Below, in pieces: positions 58,828 through 64,000 of a stretch of 64,000 bases of DNA. The translations under genes and the position numbers were made by a program. Source of the stretch: Sanghuangporus weigelae. Taxonomy: Eukaryota > Basidiomycota > Agaricomycetes > Hymenochaetales > Hymenochaetaceae. The DNA lies in NCBI GenBank assembly GCA_033182465.1, contig CP137322.1, forward strand, positions 1,736,001 through 1,800,000, written 5' to 3'. Within the stretch, counting starts at the first letter, position 1, and each line of letters opens with the position of its first letter. The notes below the pieces were generated by a model. The model worked only from the letters and a program-made list of their open reading frames with translations. It was not told the origin of the DNA and searched no databases.

Positions 58828-61800
58828 ATGGGTTTCACTTTTGGCAGTCTCGCCGTCATCTCTGGTTTCCGGCCGCTCGAGCATCTTTCTGTCCTCAAGG
58901 TTTCTGTGCTTTTCGAACTCAGGTCTATGCTCCTTTCCGTCCTGGTCCTTTTCGTACTCCTTGTCCTCGGTACGTAATTTAGTTCTTTCATCAAAAGGTT
59001 ATGAAAGGCTATTGTTGCTCATTTGTTGTCTGAATATATGCTCACAGCGTACTTGACCAACCCGTCGGAGGCCTCTTTCCGCGCCTTTCTTACCGAGCAG
59101 GCTTTCCGCCACCATCTTAGTAGACTCGACGACGTGGACGCACAGGATGATGCCGAGTTGGCGAGCACGATCGTGAAGCCCGGGGCTCGCTTTCGGCGGG
59201 GTCTAAACAGCAGCAATTCAGCAAATCGATCTATCACCTCTTACGCGGCCCCGCCGTTTGCTTTTGCCAGTCGCGCTTCTGTCTCATTACGCACCCCCAA
59301 ACATATTTTTCGATCATTCGGCATTCTGTCTGTTGCCGCTGTCGTCCCGACGTCACCCTCAAATCGATCATCGTCGACCCGGAGGAAGGCTGGTGATGAG
59401 ATTGCCACGCGAGTAGATAAAGAGAGTGGAACAGGCTCATCGTCCTCGATTTTCGACTCGTGGTTTATCGGTGCATTCGGCATGTGGTTTTGGACGTTTA
59501 ATCTAGATGGGCTATGGAGGGATGCAGGACTCGTTGCGAAAGATGATGTTGATGGAACAGTCACGGGTGTGTTGGGCATAAAAGCCCTTGATCGATCGGA
59601 TGAGTTTAATCGTGCGTGTTGCTTGAAGTGCTTTTATCATGTTCTCTCTTCTGTTCACTGACTTCAAACGGGGCTTTCTCGCAGGAACCTCATACGCCCT
59701 CTATGGTAACGATAATTCAAACCACACACAGCGTACGAGCCCTAAGTTACGATCTCGGGAGCGGTCTACGCATCAGAATGGCAATGCACTTAATCATCGC
59801 AGTCAGACGCCTCCGCCATTACCCAAGTCTGCTTCATTGCCTTTACATACTAAAAGAGGACCTCACGTTTCATCACCGGAAAAGACATCGACTGGACGCA
59901 GTAATCAATCAAATAACTCGTTTGCGCTTTCATCGGCGCCATCGATTGGGATTCAACCTCCGATTTCAATCTCGCCGGAATTTCGATCAATCAACACGAG
60001 TGCCCCGCCTGTTCTCACAACATCCACATCGTCATCTTCTTTATCATCACGATCACCTTCTGCCTTGTTTGCGTCCTCACCGTTGATAGCAGAACTGCTC
60101 CGGCAGATTTCTTCATCGCAGAATGCCATCTCTGATCTACGTACTCAGGTATCTGATTTTAACTCGACATCGGCTTCGACACGTGCGGGGCTGGATGATG
60201 ATCTAGAAAGGCAGCGTGAGCGTAAACGAGCCGACGACGCAGCGAAAGCCGAGTTGAAAGCTCAGACGAAAACGCTTGAAGATCAGAAACGTACGAATGA
60301 GGCTACGCGACGCGATGCAGAGAAGCGACTGAGGACGGTGCAATCTGAGAAGGACAATACAGATGCCCGTATCGAGCGCCATGAGCATGAAATCAGCAGG
60401 CTGCGGTCTCAGATGGATGCCCAAGGTGCTTCCATCGTCGAATCTGCAGTGCAGACGAGTGTACTCGTAGCGGAATTGGAGCAGCAGATTGAAGATAAAC
60501 GAACTGAAGTCCGCGATGCTGAGGACGAAGTTGCGCAACTTAGCTTACGCTTGCGAGAGATGGAGGAGAATGTTGCAAATGAGGAACAGCGATTAAAGGA
60601 AGCGACTGCAGAGGCGGAGGAAAGGAAGACGAAGTACTTGCAGAGTCATCCTCGAGACGACAGCAATATAGTGCAAAGAGCTCTTATTGGCGAGCATATG
60701 CTCATGCAGCCACAAGCAAGTCTAGCGAACACTGTCCCGCTGGAAGGAACAACTCTGCCATTGTCTCCCGTCAGAACTGCTGTACCTGATTCTCCGTTGA
60801 ATGTGGCTTCCGCTGATGCTCATGCTCATCGGTTTGGCCCCATCCCAATGCCGCTGGACGCAAACCTAGCGAACGGGTTTCCAATGCTCAGTTCAGCATT
60901 CCATCCTCACAATCAGATAAATTCTGTCTCGCATACATTTTCTCCTTTCAGCAGCGACCTTGCATCACCAGGGCCTCTGTCTCCAACTGGAGAGTCTTTG
61001 ATTCCTAGCAGCTTGTATGAATCACTTGGGATGCCTATCTCAAGCAAGCCGCAGGACTCTCCCGTGCGTGCATCGGAATTGTCCGTTTCCCGTTCGTTCC
61101 AGTCGGAAGACGACATGATACTGGACCGTAACTGGCTCGATCGTCGTAATAGTGCAGCCGGTGATGTTGGTCAGTCGATGACTTTCGCCTCCTCGAATGG
61201 AGTTGTGCATAAAGCGCCCGTGTCTCCTGTATCTTCGCATGGTTATGTATATGATATGGACCATCCAGCTCGTAGACGCACGACATCGGTGGGTTTGGAC
61301 GCTCAGCGCGCTTCGTTCCCAAGTAGATTGCTCACGTCGGATTTCGCACTTCAACAGGCGTTGTCCAATGCTGTCACAGTCGCGCATTCTGATCAGGTAG
61401 AGCCTGCATCGGTTGCCTCTACGCGCCGATCCGGTTGGTTCGCTTCGCACAAGGATAAGAGCACGAAGACGCAGGAGAAGAAAGGTCTGAACCCCGATGC
61501 GAAGGAGTTCAGTCTGTCAAAGGAGAAGGAACGTTCGTTCTCTGCTTTCCTCTCCCGCTCGCGTGGCTCCGGTCATAGCTCAGGTTCAGGTTCAGGCTCG
61601 TCATCGACGCCTTCGAGTGCATCGATCCCAACACCGGAGCCTCCATCGCTCGGCAACTCTCCCGCTTTAACCTCGGCTGAAACGGTTAAGAACCCGTCCC
61701 CGCAGATGCATCATATGGCGACGCCTGCTCGCACGGCAGGCTCGTTCTTCGGGCTCGGGTCCTCCCTATTCGGTTCGCGTGCCTTCGCTCCGACACCGTT

Positions 61801-62170
61801 CGAGCGCGAACAGCTCAGCCGCGCTCTTGGCGGCACGGCTAATTCGAGCTTGGAAAAGCTGGAGCGCTGGCCTAGCCTGCCTACGTCCCCGCAGGCGAAG
61901 CATCACGCGCTTGCGCTCGCGCAGAACCAGTCTGTGGTGAGTCTGCCGCAAATGGGTGCGTGGGACACTACTGGTACTATTGCGACGGCGTTCGGTCCTC
62001 TTGGGACGCACGGCTCGATGAAGACATCCGGCTCGGGATTCTGCCCGTTTGATGACGCGCCGACAGCAACAGGGGCGACGAAAGTAACCAACTCGTACTC
62101 CTCCAGCCCGTCGCAGTCCAGTCCTTCCTCCAACTCGAGCCCAGATCGCAGCGGAAAGGAACAAAGATGA
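58828..62170 (+). CDS. Large conserved fungal membrane-linked coiled-coil protein, function unknown
   Basis: Exons 58828-58969, 59048-59611 and 59685-62170 give 1063 residues from the first in-frame ATG; the true N terminus is likely about 65 residues longer. The start has hydrophobic segments (GFTFGSLAVISGFRPLEHL; LLSVLVLFVLLVLGTAYLTNP) that probably span the ER or another membrane. A second hydrophobic patch (DSWFIGAFGMWFWTFNLDGLW) lies at about 200. Residues about 375-560 are a long coiled coil rich in Glu/Arg/Lys with regular heptads (LEDQKRTNEATRRDAEKRL). The remainder is Ser/Pro-rich with short motifs, e.g. FFGLGSSLFGSRAFAP and LERWPSLPTSPQ. I recognise no catalytic domain. Confidence 0.75.
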
Positions 62171-63828
62171 ATGATTTGTAGCTCAAATGTCAAGATGTAG
62201 CAGAAATTCTCATATTTAATTATTGCTGATGCTGATGCCGAGAGAGAGGTGAGGCAGCGTAGAGGCGAAAGGTTACAGGCTGGCCTATCATCCATCCGTC
62301 CATCGAGTTCTTGTGTGCTAACGTAGCTAACCAAAGTCGTTTGTTTGACCCATCCGTCCATCCATCCGTAAATCTTATTTCAATGTTTCACGAAGCTCTC
62401 TGCTGCCGCTGTTGTTTTCTTGCTGTATCGAAATGAAAGGAAAAAGAAAGCCAAGTATTAATGTCGACGGCGTACACATACACACTCGCTGATCTGTCTT
62501 CAAATAGAAAGAAAGTTGAATTGAATATATCTATCTGTGTTGGTCATAGCATATACATAACTGCTCAGCTCGGACAAGATAACATTCATTCATTCACTTA
62601 TTCAGCTCACAAAAGACTAACCCTCACAAAAGCATATGTGAACTCTCTTTTCCCCGAACAGAAGGGGAAAAAAACTTATTCATCAAGTTCATGCGTGCAT
62701 TATATCAGTACCGTAGCCATGATGAAGCTTCTAGATCTCAAGGGAGAAATAGCAGGTGCCAGGGGAGGAAGATTGAAGGGGATGGGCCAACTCCGAGAAT
62801 AAGCCAATTAAAAAAAAGGAAAAAGGAAAAAGGAAAAAGGAAAAAGGAAAAAGGAAAAAGGAAAAAGGAAAAAGGAAAAAGGAAAAAGGAAAAAGGAAAG
62901 AGGATTGAAATTAAAAACAGTGCACAAGTTAAAACACCTCGTCCAATTGGTCCGACTGATGAGCGAATAACCACAATACATACATGCGAATGAAATTCGT
63001 TGGCGATGATGAACACAAGGGTAGGGAAAGCAAATACGCGTGATAGGGAAGAAAGCAAATTGTCCTAAAGAAATATATAAATGACTACCGAGAGAGAATA
63101 AGACAGGGGAAGGGAGAATAATAAAGGTGTCTTATAAGAAAATGGAAAGAGAAAAAGACGAAAAGCTAAGAGGGAAAACAAGAGGATTCGTAGAGGGGGG
63201 TGTTCGTTCATCAATATTCGTGAAATGTCTGTTGTTTTCGTCGACGGATGGGGTATTGTAGACTTGGCTTGGGGAGAAAGGGACGAGAAATGCACCAGTT
63301 ATTGCGGAGGGATGAGGGAGGCAAAGTATTCATTTGACTCCAGGACTAGAGGAGAGAGAATGGGCCAGCAAGAACAGACCTTAACCAGTGGAGGTAAAAA
63401 GCGCTGTAAAAAAGATATGATTTCTAAGTACGCAACCGGAAAAAAGGAATGTGTGGGAGGCGTGTATACAGAAAAAAAAGGTTTTTGCGCCAGAGATCGA
63501 TGAAAAACGAACGGGCAGGAAATAAAAGTAGGATGAGCACACACTGAGGACAAAGAAAAGGTTGTAGGAAAGCGAGGTACCTCAAACAGAACTGCACACG
63601 ATAGGACCTGGAGTGAAAATGATTGCGAGAAGTAGGAGACAGCGAAATTGCGTGGCGGGTATATGATTTGGGGGAATGAGAAAACGTATGATAACCTGAC
63701 TTGATCGTGGACGAGATATATGGACGAAGCGATGGACGGACGGTATGATATGTGACTTGTATATACCAGAAAAAGCAGCATCGGAAAGGACGATAAAAGT
63801 TAGAAAGCGCTCATTCACGGTCTAAGAA
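62171..63828. other. Convergent intergenic region with strong purine-strand bias
   Basis: 1.66 kb between convergent genes. From about 62800 to 63560 the plus strand is mostly A and G, including the GGAAAAA array. No exon is supported; frames on both strands reflect the composition bias. Confidence 0.55.
62818..62894. repeat. Microsatellite, 11 perfect copies of GGAAAAA
   Basis: Eleven uninterrupted 7-nt units start at 62818 and are followed by degraded GGAAAGAGG. The array is purine-only on the plus strand. Confidence 0.93.
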
Positions 63829-64000
63829 TCATAACCCTCCGTCCAAAATGCCCCGAACGTCCTCAACAGTAGCGAGATCCGCGAGAAACGGACAGAGGTC
63901 CGTTAATTCAGTATCATGAGGGTCGTTAAACCACGAAGATACAGGGACTGCATTGTTTGGATGGAAAATGTAAGATGCTGGAGAGTTGTCCAGGATAATT
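63829..64000 (-). CDS. SCP/Psr-type (FCP1-homology) phosphatase, C-terminal fragment
   Basis: The last 56 codons of a minus-strand gene that continues beyond the right edge. The reading is [20 protein letters not shown], then [20 protein letters not shown] and [12 protein letters not shown] before the stop at 63829-63831. DNSPxSYxFHPxNAxPVxSW is the C-terminal core of the HAD-type small CTD phosphatase domain found in Psr1/Psr2 and SCP proteins. The catalytic DxDxT lies outside the window. Confidence 0.88.
   Translation of the reverse strand, partial: IILDNSPASYIFHPNNAVPVSSWFNDPHDTELTDLCPFLADLATVEDVRGILDGGL

Noticed and set aside
1-64000. Prokaryotic-type features: operons, CRISPR arrays, insertion sequences, phage or defence systems
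   Set aside because: Genes are split by spliceosomal introns and encode eukaryotic machinery. There are no direct-repeat/spacer arrays, transposase domains or terminal inverted repeats that I could see.
1-64000. tRNA and rRNA genes
   Set aside because: I looked for B-box-like GGTTCRANNC segments with a matching A box and acceptor stem in the larger intergenic gaps and found none. A tRNAscan run would be decisive.

Overview
This window is nuclear DNA from a filamentous basidiomycete, most likely an Agaricomycete. The evidence is that almost every gene is cut into many exons by short introns (mostly 46-80 nt) with GT-AG or occasionally GC-AG ends. The proteins are eukaryotic housekeeping factors, and several families have a distinctly basidiomycete look: Ser/Thr-rich single-pass membrane proteins with a PPxY tail, a polyQ C2H2 factor, and a long membrane-linked coiled-coil protein. 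There are no operons, ribosome binding sites, CRISPR arrays or recognisable tRNA/rRNA genes. I built the exon chains by hand from splice signals, reading frame and family conservation, and nearly all of them close exactly in frame.

Layout: 1-1.7 kb holds the 3' part of an NmrA-like oxidoreductase gene and a decayed second copy. 1.9-6.5 kb holds a PHOSPHO-type HAD phosphatase, the TFIIH subunit Tfb1/p62 and a small basic nuclear protein. 6.7-14.2 kb holds CASP/Coy1 (Golgi), mitoribosomal protein uS9m and the H2B ubiquitin ligase Bre1. 14.5-17 kb holds a purine-ureide pair (ureidoglycolate lyase and allantoicase) with a tight cluster of GATA-factor sites. 17.7-20.6 kb holds a membrane-anchored hormone-sensitive-lipase-type hydrolase. 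20.6-24.5 kb is a 3.9 kb stretch with no supported gene in front of a polyQ C2H2 transcription factor. 28-38 kb holds an amino-acid permease, a Ser/Thr-rich membrane protein, the peroxisomal import receptor Pex5 and an MFS transporter. 38-50.6 kb is dense: TFIIH Tfb4/p34, a HemK/Mtq1 methyltransferase, the gluconeogenesis regulator Ert1, PRA1/Yip3, APC/C subunit Cdc26, RNA polymerase I Rpa43, Pam16 and Kti12. 51-62 kb holds a second Ser/Thr-rich PPxY membrane protein with a coding minisatellite, the elongation factor ELL, and a large membrane-linked coiled-coil protein. The right edge cuts a minus-strand SCP/Psr-type phosphatase.

Functional themes: five genes act on transcription machinery or its chromatin template (Tfb1, Tfb4, Bre1, Rpa43, ELL). 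Three proteins act in or are imported into mitochondria (uS9m, Pam16, the HemK-like enzyme), and nitrogen salvage is represented by the ureide genes and the permease. I found no convincing new multi-gene system. The best leads are the ureide pair with its GATA cluster and 69-bp spacing, the paralogous PPxY membrane proteins, the number of GC-AG introns, and the unexplained 3.9 kb region before the C2H2 gene.
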